DNA of 64,000 nt from Diaporthe sp. PMI_573 (lineage: Eukaryota > Ascomycota > Sordariomycetes > Diaporthales > Diaporthaceae), in NCBI GenBank assembly GCA_021399435.1, contig JAJTUP010000030.1, positions 558,001 to 622,000 of the forward strand, written 5' to 3'. Of the stretch, positions 21,702 through 32,405 are shown piece by piece. The notes below the pieces were generated by a model. The model did no database searches and was not told the DNA's origin. It saw nothing but the letters and a program-made list of their open reading frames with translations. Every line of letters starts with the position of its first letter. The first letter of the stretch is position 1. A program made the translations under genes and the position numbers.

Positions 21702-22707
21702 TTAAGCCTCCTGAGCCTTGAGCTTCTTCTTCTGCTCGACCTTGAGCAGGAGGGCGCGGTTGATGTGTGGCAGGACACCACCGAAGGCGATGGTGGCGCG
21801 GATCAGGGTGTCGAGCTCCTCGTCACCACGGATGGCGAGCTGCAGGTGGCGGGGCGTGATACGCTTGACCTTGAGGTCCTTGGCGGCGTTCTGGGAGATC
21901 GCGTTAGCATCGGCAGTTGGGCTGGGGAGAGCCAGGCAGCAACAGAGCAAACGCTGCGGTGCAACTGGGTAGCATGGGGCGACAAAGGGATGACTCACGC
22001 CTGCGAGCTCGAGGACCTCGGCGGTCAGGTACTCGAGGACAGCGGTAACGTAGACGGCAGCCTTGGCGCCAACACGCATCTTGTTCTGGGTGTTTGCCTT
22101 GAGGAAACGCTTGACACGACCGCAGGGAAACTAGAGGTGATGGAAGTCAGTGATCGGATCATAGGACGCGACGGTGAATGTGTTTCCATCAGACGTCAAG
22201 TCGATAGTCGAGTTCGATGCCGCCCACGCGATTCGGCGCAAAGACATGTTGATCAGAGATGCGGTGCCAAGTCCACGGGTGATGTGCGCTGAAAAGTCGG
22301 ATCGGGCTAGGAACAGCCGTGGCATCGATGCGTGCAGCTTGAGCCCGTCGCGCATGTGCTGATGAAATGTTTGATCGCCTCGATGTTATTTTTCCTTGTT
22401 TTTGTCGGCAGTGCACAGACGATGTTGGATAAGCTCGAGAGTGGTCAAGCGACGCGTCGGACGGGATGGATCGAGGCGTGGCATGGCGTGCAGGATCGGT
22501 AAACGTCGAGGAGTCGGATCGCGTGAGGTGGCATCGAGGGAGTCGACGACGAGGATGACGAGGTGATGCAGGATGTACACGGCACATGAATCTTACCTGG
22601 AGTCCAGCGCGAGCAGAGTGGCTCTGCTGCTTCTTCTGGCCCTCGGTGGCCGACGTCTTCCCACCAGAGCTCTTTCCGCCCGAGGACTTGCCCTTTCCAC
22701 CGGCCAT
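21702..22707 (-). CDS. histone H2A.Z
   Basis: Three exons (22707-22597, 22130-21999, 21890-21702) give 143 residues, the usual length for fungal H2A.Z. Introns are 466 and 108 nt with GTAAGA/GTGAGT donors and GCTAAC branch before CTCCCAG in the second. The N-terminal tail is Gly/Lys/Ser-rich ([17 protein letters not shown]). The fold contains [17 protein letters not shown], the junction [21 protein letters not shown], and [10 protein letters not shown], whose acidic patch marks H2A.Z rather than canonical H2A. The C-terminus ends KKKLKAQEA, without the SQE phosphorylation motif of H2A. H2A.Z replaces H2A in nucleosomes flanking promoters after deposition by SWR1-type remodellers. The first intron is long for this locus and may hold regulatory sequence. 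Confidence 0.96.
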
Positions 22708-24114
22708 TGTGATGATGTTTGTTTTTTTGTTGATCGTTTGGAGCGGGGAGTATTAAGTTTCGGGTCTGGGAGCCTTGGACGCGATATGGCTGAGCTCTGT
22801 GGTGGTATTCTGACGTGCAGTTGTTGATGGTAGGGTGATGATGATAAGAGCTGTAGTGGGGGAGATGCGAAATGTTATGCGATGGGGTCGAAGTTTTCGG
22901 GGATGATGGGTTTGGATGGAGTCAGTCACTTGTCCTGGTCTCGGGTCGCAAGCGTGCTGTGTACGCAGGCGCAGGGAGGGCGTGCTTAGGCAGTTGGTGT
23001 GAAAATCGAGGGGGCTGCAAGGCACGAAGGTGCTGTTGCTGGTGCTGGTCGCAGAGGCTGGCTGTGGCTGGCCTGGCCGGGACTTGGTGCAATCGGTGCT
23101 GGAACTGGGTGCGGTTGTCGCTGTGTTGCCTGCAGGTTGCTTGCTTGCTTGCTTGTGCTGCTGATTGCCGTTGGACAGGCGCGATTGGCTGGTTTGCTTG
23201 GCTCTGTTGTTGACTCTTGCCTTCCGAAAACCAAGGTTCAAAGGTCCCAAGGCTCGCGCCAAATCGGGTGGTTGGCAGCTGGCACCCTCCCCCAAGCAGG
23301 AGGAGCACCCCCCCCAGCTTCCCCCTCCTTCTCTCCCCGTGGCTCTTCACCTTTTCTGTTGGGCTGGGCTGGGCTGGGCTGCTGGGCTTGGTTGTGGTCT
23401 GTGCCTTTCCCTGCCGCGGCTACGGCGGACCCACTCTAGCCCGATGTGCAGCTCGAGGAGGACGGTCGGACATGCTCGCAGCAGCAGGAGCAGGATGTTG
23501 ATGGGAATGGGGCAGATGGCGAGGGGACAACCAACCCCATACTAGGGCTGGAATGCTTCAAAACAGCATGGATCGAGAGGCCAGCTTCTGACCTCTTCGA
23601 CAGATGCAATCTTAAAGCATGGAAAAAAGAGGAAGGGGGGTAATACACACCATACTTACCGGGTGTCTGTGGTCATTCGGCTGGTGGCAGCTCTGCCCGC
23701 AATGGGTTCGATGCCATCAGCCACGGCAGCGATATCCCACCGCACTGGCGGGTGAGGGGTCAAAAAGACGAGAAATGGACTTCTTTGGTGACCCTTGAGG
23801 CCATCCAGATGGAATGGAACCGTGCCACGCCATAGGTGCAGGTTGGGCTGTGGCCTCAATGATGCCTTTTGGTCAAGAAGCGCTCCTTTGCTGAAGATGA
23901 TCCAGAATCGCCTACCAGCATGGAGGTTGTGGCGCAGCTGACTGGCTGTGGCTTGTGGTGTGGCTGACTCAGGAGCTGTGAGAAGGTACCTAGGTACAAG
24001 AGCCGGGCCAGACTAGAAGCACAGACCAGCCATGCAGGGAGCCTAGCTCTTGCCCTGACGCGCTTAATAAACGCCTTCATCCCCAAATAACAACATCCTG
24101 GCACGTCAACAACG
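22708..24114. other. H2A.Z promoter region and intergenic DNA
   Basis: No gene seen. Simple repeats include GCTT units near 23138-23155 and GGGCT units near 23361-23385. Open frames here are low-complexity Gln/Ser/Ala-type artefacts. Confidence 0.5.
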
Positions 24115-24943
24115 ATGCCTCCTAAAAGCCACCCAGCCTGGCAAGTCCTGGAAGTACTAGGCTTCCACAGACCGCACCAATGTAAAAAGACTGAAGCTAT
24201 CGGATGAATCACACACCACCAAAGTCCCTGATTTCAATCGTGCAGATACTGGAAGGAAGGCAGCGTCAAAAGCCATCTCGGCCAAGTCTAAGCCTCTCGC
24301 TGTCTCGCAGGACAAGAGCATCCCATCGCTCAATGCCCTTCCCATTATCGATGCAGTCCCGAAAGAGGCCATGACGATCTTCGTGTTTGGTACTGGAGAC
24401 TCGAGCAGCGAGCTTGGTCTCGGCCCAGAGGTCAAGGAAGCAAGGCGAGCCACTGTCATTCCTGCCCTGGACTTATGTGAGGACGGAATTGACGGTGGAC
24501 ACCTCGGGCTCAATTTGTCGCAAGAACAAACTGGAGGTCCTAAGCTGGTTCGCCGATACGAGTTCGGGAGACCGCGCATTATTCTCAAGCCACTGACCGT
24601 CCCTTATATTGGCGATGCGATTCACGTTGCATGTTCCACAGGCCATACCATCTTTGTCAACAGTGAGGGCAAAGCCTTCGCGTCTGGATTTGGTTTCCAG
24701 TACCAGTTGGGCAACGGCATGACGGACGATATCGAGACCACCACGGAAGGCAAAACAAAGGCATTGAAGAATGTCGAGCTGAGCTGGTTCTGTGCAGCCG
24801 GCCAGTACAGTATGGTCGAAGCCCCTGTTGCGGAAACCTATGTGATGGGGAGCAATAAGCACCATCGACGACTTCTGGCTTCATCAGTTATCAGGAAAAG
24901 AAAAACAATGAGTAATGTCAAGTTTGTTTTTGTACACCTGTAG
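24115..24943 (+). pseudogene. internally truncated RCC1 (Ran GEF) relic
   Basis: An RCC1-like start (ATGCCTCCTAAAAGC, MPPKS) at 24115 is followed after a frameshift by a basic linker (TNVKRLKLSDE) and then by an open frame from 24371. That frame begins like the first blade of RCC1 (IFVFGTGDSSSELGLG). It then jumps almost directly to the last blades: GRPRIILKPLTVPYIGDA, IHVACSTGHTIFVNSEGKAF, a G-x-QLGNG turn and an AAGQYSMVEAP end. Intact RCC1 is a seven-bladed propeller of over 400 residues, so roughly five blades are missing here. The tail after residue about 160 is unrelated and basic. I read it as a decayed, internally deleted extra copy. It might still be expressed as a short protein from the ATG at 24371. 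Confidence 0.7.
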
Positions 24944-25149
24944 AATAAATATACTTCATGGCTACACTGCATTCCACGTAACCACGAACTAAATGCTTAC
25001 TCGGTAGAGAGTTTACCTTACGCAGCCTTCCTAAACCTTCCCTTCATTACTATAACATCAATCAACCAAGTTTTTGACACTCAAGTATCCAATATTCTCA
25101 TCACTCCTTGGATGCACGATACTCTTACTAGTACTGTCCCGTTCCGATC

Positions 25150-25770
25150 ATGCAGCTAATAAATACCAAGACCCTTAGGATTGAGGAGTTCCCAAGCGAG
25201 GATGCATATCCACCTTATGCCATACTTTCTCATACCTGGGGCCCGCCTGAGCATGAGTGCACACTTCAGAGTATGACGGAGCCTGATTTATCATCAAGGA
25301 TCGGATACACCAAGATCAAGCTTTGCTGTGATCAGGCCCTCAGGGATGGACTGTCTTGGGCTTGGGTAGACACGTAAGGCTCTCCGCTCTCTCAACCTCG
25401 CAACAGAGGACATCCGCTAATGAGTGCTCTCAGTTGCTGTATCCCCTCGTGATGGCACTTCAACAAGACCATCTATGTCGTTTTCCGGTATTACAACAAA
25501 TCTCCTCCGGCTTGATGACTCCGGGAAGCATCAAAGACCTTTATCGATGCTGATCTTTGGGGCTTGCGATGGAGCGCACCTGAATCACATAGAATGTCTC
25601 ACATTCCTGATGCAGGAAGATCACGGCCTCATGGGCCTGGAGGTCACATTTGAAAGCCCTGTCGAAGGGAGAACCTTAATGCTCCTCGGTTCTAACACAC
25701 TATTCGTACTACTAAGCACGCGCCCTCCACCAGAAACACTGCAGGAATAGAAGATGTCATTCGACGTTTT
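25150..25770 (+). pseudogene. degenerate HET-domain gene
   Basis: The first exon (25150-25373) reads as a clean HET-protein start: MQLINTKTLRIEEF, then PPYAILSHTWG and a block ending LSWAWVDT. A GTAAGG donor and CTCTCAG acceptor (25374-25433) restore the expected TCCI, but a stop follows two codons later (TGA 25450). Downstream sequence to about 25770 has only weak resemblance in shifting frames. HET proteins trigger incompatibility cell death in filamentous fungi; this copy lacks the rest of the domain and is presumably inactive. It lies in A+T-rich decayed DNA. Confidence 0.7.
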
Positions 25771-26499
25771 CTGCGAACGAGAAGGTGGTAGCTTTGGATG
25801 TGCTGCAAGGTCATTATGTTCTGTGTTTGAAGCTGAAATACAAATACACCAATACTTTTCACACTGATTTGACGTCAGTCAGCTAAATCTCACTTCCCAG
25901 GTTTATACAAATCTCGGCCGGGCTGTAGAGTTTCCGCCGCCAGAGGACAGTGAATGGGACATGAATACCCGGGTTCATATCAGTCAGGCCTGATACCGGA
26001 AAGGTCGTTGGATTCCTCGCGAGGGCGGAAAGTCTACCAGCTACTTTCCATAGTAGAGACATGATCTAACCTGCAATCTTAGGGCTCTAAGGGGCTCCAG
26101 AATCTCGGTCTCATGCCTATGGAGTACGATGAAAAAGACGCTGTGAAGGCTGAGGAAGGAAAGGTCTAAATGTGGTCTGTCAGAAGGAGAACTGCATATG
26201 GTCTAGGAGGTCAAGGACATGGTTCAAACTTGAGGCGGAAAGACGGGTAACCTAAAGGTTGCCTTGGCGCCTCAACTTGAAGTCTTGGCTACAATATGCC
26301 GCTCACTTCATTGACCAAGGCTTTGAAAAACTGATTTCCACCATTATTCGTTTTTTAGAGTAAATAATATAATATATTATAGCTAAAGCTGATTTCATTA
26401 CTTGAACTTTAGTTTGGTGCACTAAATGCTTCTCCTTGGCGTTGCCCAATCTTCCTTCCCCTCCGATACCCTACATCCCCGGCAGTAACATTTACTTAC
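25771..26499. other. A+T-rich decayed DNA
   Basis: No gene. The segment around 26340-26400 is very A+T-rich, consistent with old RIP-mutated repeat DNA. Confidence 0.5.
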
Positions 26500-27317
26500 C
26501 TCCATAAACTCTGAGTTTCCAATCTCCAGCTCCCCATCGAGGTATTCAAAATACTCCCTAGGAGGGAGACAATTTCCAAGAACCCAGCGCAGTGACTCCT
26601 CAAATAGAGTGTGGAGTGAGGGCGCGCGACCCTCTTCCTGAACCATGGCCGAGCTTGCTGCTGCACCATCCCGCGTAAACACGAGACCTAATGAGAAAGA
26701 AAAGGCAACGTTAGTCGTGCGTGGTCTTGGTCGGGTTCTGAAAGAGACAATCTACGGTCATCTGCCCGTCAAACCTGGAAGCAGGACATCACCAAGTAGA
26801 GGCAAGGAACCCAAGACTCACTCAACAACTCAAGCACGTGATCGGCGTACTGCCACACATGATTCTCATCGATAGCAGAATTATCCCCCTGTGCCGCGAG
26901 GTGCCCGTCATCTCCCGGCGGCGCACACGCAAACACGCTCTGCTCAACCCGGTACTCCCTCAAGTTGACCCGGGGGTAGAACCTCGGCGCGTCAGGCGAC
27001 GCCGCTGCAATTAACACCTTGAAAGCGCCACCTGCGCCACCTACGCCATCGTCATCGCTGGCTGTCCCAGTGGCCAAGTGTGCGGACGCAGCCGCCACGG
27101 TCGTAAACATGCCCGAGCACTCGACAATGTGGAAGGCGCCGAGACTGGCCCAGCCTAGGACGGACGGGTTGTCCTGCGCGCTAAACTGCACCGTCGCGGT
27201 CTTGCCCGTGGCAGTATCCTTGAGCAGGAGTATGTTGGCCGCAGCTTCTGCGTAGATTTCGAGGCTGGTACCTGGGGCGAGCCGGCCTTGAGAGTGCTCT
27301 TCCTGGAGGAGGGTAGC
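26500..27317 (-). pseudogene. fragment of an unrecognised spliced gene
   Basis: Two exons join cleanly: 27317-26822 (AG acceptor on its left, phase 1 end) and 26687-26500, removing a 134-nt intron with GTGAGT donor and GACTAAC branch before TCATTAG. They give about 228 open codons, including IYAEAAANILLLKDTATGK, FHIVECSGMFTTVAA and FEESLRWVLGNCLPPREYF. The left end is a splice acceptor and the right end a GTAAGT donor, so both a start and an end are missing. Both sides run into A+T-rich DNA with no recognisable continuation. I do not recognise the family. It is either a remnant or an intact gene whose outer exons I cannot find. Confidence 0.45.
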
Positions 27318-27940
27318 CTGAGAAACAATTGTGAGAAGGCTGGTGAGGCGTGTCTAGGCAAGCAGATGGAAGTGATTTTCATGTTTGGACCTACTGCTTG
27401 GGCAGTGTCTACATGAGGATTGTTGACAGTAACGATGTTAATATAAGGCGTATTGTAGCTAAGATGCCTAAGACGTGAGTAGCTTCAAGATATTCTGGAG
27501 TAAATTTATATATATGCCTTATAGAAGATGGTTTAGCCAAGACAGCTGAATTTATTAATTCCAACCTAAATATCGGGAAAAAGCAGAATAATTTAGCCAA
27601 CTTTAGAAACTGTAAGAGACAGAGAGGGGGAGACTTTATACCCAGAATTTATGGCCTAGCTTATTAAGAACCTTGCCTAGGCTTTAGGAGAGATCAAATG
27701 GTACCCTGTATGGGACGCGGTTAAGGTAGTTGGTCAGATTATCTCTTGGAAATTCCTGGCTAGGAAACTACTCCTACATGGTTGCGTTTAAATTAATAGC
27801 AGTATCTAATTTTGGTGTGTAGAGAGAGGGACTAACTAATTAGGCTTGAAAAGAGCAAGTAAACGGAGGTGGTCTTGGGGAGATAAATACCCCGGGGTCA
27901 TCTGCTGTTGCAAAGCTGACCAACTTACTTAGCAAGCTTG
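27318..27940. other. A+T-rich decayed DNA
   Basis: No gene. TA-rich text with many stops on both strands separates the two relic genes. Confidence 0.5.
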
Positions 27941-29514
27941 GCGCCCGCCCTTGGCCTCTCAAGTACCTACGACGGGCTTCATCCCAACGAGCTGGGAGAG
28001 TACCAGATCGCTCGAGGCTTTACACGTGGCCTAGTTAGTGGCCTGGGGATAGGGAAGGCACCGCTTAAAGTTCTAGGAAATATTCTAGCCTGCCTACTGC
28101 TAGTGTTGTCAAACTTTTAGATTGCCACATCGGATCTGGGCGCCATAGATACCTGGGACAAAGGTATATAGGCGCCATCTAATCCCCCTAGCCTCCTTTT
28201 TATTCTCGGGTGCTTGTATTATTACTCTTAGTCCGGGAGTGTGATGATGATGATGATGATTGCTAATTGTCTCCCAAATATATAGTCTACGGAGCTTATA
28301 AATATGACGTCGACTATAACATCAATGGTGGCGCCCCGTTCAAGTTCTCGCTCGGGTCTGTGAAGAGCAACCGCTGGGACACACGAGGTGTGTACCGGCG
28401 CCGACTGTGGGCCCCTGGACGACCGGGGCTGCCAGGACCCCAGCTGCTCCATCTGCATCGGGTCGGGCTGCAGCAGCGGCTGGTGTGTTGGCCCTGACTG
28501 TCCCAAGACGGGCGGCTGCCAGGGCTCCGGGTGTTGTCGGGGGCCCCGGCTGTGGCTCTGACGGCAAGTGTGTCGGGCCCGCACTGTTATCAAGGTTCCT
28601 GCTCAGGGTCCGACTGTGGCGGCGGCGGCACCGTATATACGGGCCCCTTTTGCTGCTTCGGCATCAACTGTCTCCAGGGTATATGTATCGGGCCGTCGTA
28701 TGTCGACGGCGGCGAGGAGAACGAGAACAACAACTATGGCAAGCCCACCACCGCCTCTGTCTACACCGAGACCGTTACCTCCTTTATACCCTGGGCGGCG
28801 ACGACAACTACTACTACTACCACGCGGACCTACTGCGATAAGATCACGGCGTATGATGCCTGCGGCGCCACCAGGACGACCACGCCGCCGCCCTGTTAAT
28901 ACACAGCGTGTGCCGCAGAGCCAGACAGCAACTATAAGCTCGACTTTAGCGACAACAGAATATCGGTATACTACCCTTATCCCTCCAATGTCACTATTAT
29001 CGGCTCCGGTGGCAATACCATCTAGCCGACCGGCAGGTCGGGGGGCTCTCCTCCTACTACAGCTCCGCCAACTACAACGGCTCAGCCCCCGTCTCAGCCC
29101 ACTTCTCCTCCCGCACCAAAGACCCGCCTCTAGATATTTCAAAAAATGACACCCACCAAGTCCTTCCTCTACTACTCGTAGTGGTTCGTCTGGCGCCCAC
29201 TAGATAGCAAGCTCGTAGTCTGTCTGCAAGGAGCCAAACGACTACCTGTATCAGGACGACGGCAAGGATCTGGGCTGCGACAAATCCGACAACCCCGATG
29301 GGGGCGGGAACCCCGGCTTCCCAGACGGTAAGTACACGATAACGCGCAACGAGGCAAAGGGCTGTACGTATAAGGGCACAAAGGCCGGGCCTGGTACCCT
29401 AAACTGCCCTGGGTTCTCCAAGCCCGTCCGGTGTGGCGATGCCGGCACGTTTGGCAATGAGGATATCCCGTGTCCCGGCGCGTCTTTTGATGATGCTGTG
29501 TACTGCGACTATTA
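27941..29514 (+). pseudogene. relic of a secreted SGNH-hydrolase / Cys-rich protein
   Basis: Pieces of one ancestral frame lie in order but in different frames. A GDSL/SGNH block V (TYDGLHPNELGEYQIARGF) carrying the catalytic Asp-x2-His is at about 27958-28014. Next is VYGAYKYDVDYNINGG near 28287. Then comes a Cys-rich region with repeated Cys-x2-4-Gly-x-Cys units (28390-28710, crossing at least three frameshifts), a Thr run (28803-28830), and a YTACAAEPDSNYKLDFSD block after an in-frame TAA at 28897. A Pro/Thr linker after a TAG at 29023 leads to a final Cys-containing domain ending DDAVYCDY with TAG at 29512-29514. The stops are of the CAA/CAG-to-TAA/TAG kind expected from RIP. The 5' part with the nucleophile Ser block is lost. 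Confidence 0.65.
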
Positions 29515-30143
29515 GCTTTAAAGACTGTGCTTGCGTGCTCAAGATTTAATCTAATCCAATGTACTTCGCAGGGTTGGCAAACCTTGCTTGAATGTATACT
29601 TGAACGCTTTCACTCCTTGGTATATTTGCTTTAGTTATGCCGCAGACAATGAGCTGTACGAGCTGCCCATCGCTTAACACGCGATGCATGAGGTATGCGC
29701 CCTCACCAATCCAGCCATACTGTCACAGACCCTGCGCGTGCGCGTGGCTCTCCCTGAGATACCCCTGCGCTGTGGCATAAGGTCAGCATATCTGCCTTCA
29801 AAAACGGGTATGACAACGGGGCCGGAGTCCTAGCGTAACTGCGCAGGCAAGGCTTATCCGTATTGAAGTAGGTTTCGAATTCGTACTAGGCTCCTAGTTA
29901 GTCTTAGGGCCCGGCATGGAAAAGTTTTCCCCTTTCTTTTTTCTTTTCTCCTCTCACTATTTTCTTCTCTCACCCCTATAGCGGCATTACATAAGCGATC
30001 ATTCAGCCCATGACTCCAGGCTTCAGCCATATATTATGGGGATTTGTAAACTTCACCTTTCAACCCGTAAAGACTCGTCTACCATTCTCGCATCAATCCC
30101 ATCACGGAGATCTCAATTTCTCAACCCAAAAGTGATATCCAAC
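29515..30143. other. intergenic, promoter of AIG2-like gene
   Basis: No gene seen. A CT/TTTC-rich tract at about 29930-29975, close upstream of the AIG2-like gene, is typical of fungal core promoters. Confidence 0.5.
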
Positions 30144-30791
30144 ATGCCTACGAACAATTCCATAACACCACCAGCCCAGATGAACTCGAATGGCCGCAAA
30201 GCATCACCGCCGACACCACCTCCCGCACCAGCCCCTCGGCCTCCTCTAAGCAAACCAGCAGTCGAAACACCGTCTGTGTATCTCAACAGCCTTGCATCGA
30301 TGCCAGCAGATTATTTGACACGCCCCGTGGAGGAACCGATCCTGAAGCAACCTTACAAATCAGTCTACTACTTCTTTTACGGCACCCTCACTCAACCCAA
30401 GATCTTGTCGCATATCCTCGATCTTAAACAACTACCCGTTATGCGGCCTGCGAAACTTATCGGCTACGCACTTACAAACTGGGGCCAGTACCGTGCCCTT
30501 ATAGACGGCAAACCCGGTGAAGAAGTAACAGGACACGCGTACCTTGTGGGGTCGATTGATGACGAGCTGAAGCTTGCCCGATACGAGACAAATGCTTACG
30601 AGCCGATCCAGTGCCGGATTAAATTCACAGACGGTCAAAGTCCAGCACAAGTACATGGCATGATGTTTAAATACGCCGGGGATGACGAGGCCTTGAAGGC
30701 CGGAAAGTTTGATCGGAAATTATGGGAGCTGCAGATGGGTACGAGGCTACCGGAGAAGTGGAGAGCCACAGGTGCACCTTCGAAGAAGTGA
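30144..30791 (+). CDS. AIG2-like / gamma-glutamylcyclotransferase-fold protein
   Basis: 215 codons from MPTNNS; the same frame has an upstream ATG at 30036, which would add a 36-residue Ser/Arg-rich leader. After a Pro/Ser-rich N-terminus the domain starts with YYFFYGTLTQPKIL, the YGxL motif that binds the gamma-glutamyl group. It continues through ALTNWGQYRALIDG and VTGHAYLVGSIDDEL to ARYETNAYEP, where the Glu sits at the usual catalytic position, and ends with a short basic tail (SKK). The family includes plant AIG2 and gamma-glutamylamine cyclotransferases; the actual substrate cannot be told from sequence. It is a single exon and cytosolic, as no signal peptide is seen. It appears intact although relic genes lie just upstream. 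Confidence 0.85.
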   Translation: MPTNNSITPPAQMNSNGRKASPPTPPPAPAPRPPLSKPAVETPSVYLNSLASMPADYLTRPVEEPILKQPYKSVYYFFYGTLTQPKILSHILDLKQLPVMRPAKLIGYALTNWGQYRALIDGKPGEEVTGHAYLVGSIDDELKLARYETNAYEPIQCRIKFTDGQSPAQVHGMMFKYAGDDEALKAGKFDRKLWELQMGTRLPEKWRATGAPSKK

Positions 30792-30859
30792 CATATAGTG
30801 ACACAGTGACCTAGGTAGATATCAAGTCGGTTGACTGTTCCTTGATTACAATCTCTGTA

Positions 30860-31130
30860 TGGCGCAAGCTTCGCTCGGGTGTCTGCTCCGCGGTCACGGT
30901 ATCTACCCATAGGTACAACTCACCCTTCTATGCCTAAATAGGCCCACTAGAGGGCAACCTCCTACCTAAGCATGTAGCAGTCTCCAATACGATAGCATCC
31001 CATAAAATGGCCTCCCATAGGATAACCTCCTGTGGGAGAATAGAGGCAAGCCACAGGGGCTCCTGACATGTTGCGATTTTTGAAACTGTGACGGTGTTAC
31101 GGTCAAAATTGATATAATACCACTACTTTT
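30860..31130. repeat. dispersed non-coding repeat, copy 2
   Basis: Same block order and orientation as 14502-14770: GCTTCGCTCGGGTGTC, ATAGGATAACCTCCTG, then TTTTTGAAACTGTGACGGTG. The copies are clearly diverged, with about 16.4 kb and several unrelated genes between them. Confidence 0.7.
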
Positions 31131-32323
31131 ATGCCATTCTTTTAGAATGTGGTCTTGTATGTATGGTATTGTATCCTATCAGGGAAAACAATAAGGAAAA
31201 CTTTACTGCACTTAGCCCCGTACCAACCCAGAATGTCAACCAAGGTTCTCAACAGACTTTGCTGCAACGCATCCATCATTAACGAAAAGGTATTTGCGAA
31301 GACAACATAGAAGGATAAAATAAAAAGACTTGGCTTGTTTCCAACATTTCTCGGTACTAGTCTCGACAGGTTCTAAGATAATGGCTCTATCTTGGCTGCA
31401 AACGATGGAATTCCGTCCGATAGGCAAATTTCTCCCGTCTATATTGCGTTAGGGCTGGTAGCGGTGGATGAGCATATCCCGATCTCGAAGTACAAGGAAG
31501 GCTTGCCTCATAGGAAATTATTCTTCAAAAGCTTGAGACCTTGGAAGTGGTCCAATAAAGAAAGAAGGGGGATTATCATCGAAGATGTTGAGTTAAACAT
31601 CAGCGAGTATTACAAGGTTCCCAAACACGCCATGATCTCAAATTCAATTAATGGTCGTCGCATGACCAGAGAGAGACCAGATGCAGCACAGACTGTGGGC
31701 AACACCAACAAAGACTACACCTATGCTATTATAGATGGAGATATCAACATCACTACCATTGATGTATTTCGGTACTCAGAGAATCGATGTGTTCTTGTGT
31801 TGATAGGAATGGGGAAAACTCAGACTCTATGGGCATTCATCTCATAGTTGACCAACGCAATTCATCCATTTTAATTCTGTTGAAACCTAGCCAATAGTTC
31901 CAGAACGCAGCACGGCTTGCATGCTGGCCGACCGTGCAACGATTTCAAAGTCTGTGATCAAGTTCCGCTGAGGTATGGTGGACACATCCTATATGAACGC
32001 AAAATTAAGATCGAAAGTGTCTCATACCCTACCTGATACCTGTTTGATCCAACCATCATTGCCCCATTTCGCCTGCCAGCCTCTTCCAGAAACCTTCTAA
32101 GAAGGAAAGCTCCGGGAAGAAGCACCCGAATTCGCCGCAGGGGAAGGTCTTTCGTTTTAAACAAAAAGACTAATCACGGGACGCTGTGTATGGCTGTTCC
32201 CAATCGTTGGGAAGACCGCTATCGTCTGCAATGCGTTGGCGGCCTCGGCAGGTTATAGGCAATTAAGAAGTATTGAGCCGACGACATATATGAGGAGAAG
32301 ATAGGAAGGATAGTGTAAAAATA

Positions 32324-32405
32324 CGCTTCCGGCGAATACACCGCTTCCGGCGAATACACCGCTTCCGGCGAATACACCGCTTCCGGTGAATATACCGCTT
32401 TCAGC
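32324..32405. repeat. 18-bp tandem repeat, four copies plus a partial
   Basis: Unit CGCTTCCGGCGAATACAC at 32324, 32342, 32360 and (two changes) 32378, then a partial copy at 32396. The unit length is a multiple of three, but no gene is seen around it. Confidence 0.9.

Noticed and set aside
29828..29900. tRNA-like inverted repeat with a TTTCGAATTCG loop
   Set aside because: The ends pair partly, but the T-stem has mismatches and no anticodon stem forms, so it is not a tRNA.
31392..31847. 151-codon open frame
   Set aside because: It begins at a TTG, not an ATG, has no recognisable motif and lies in repeat-bearing DNA; at best a relic.
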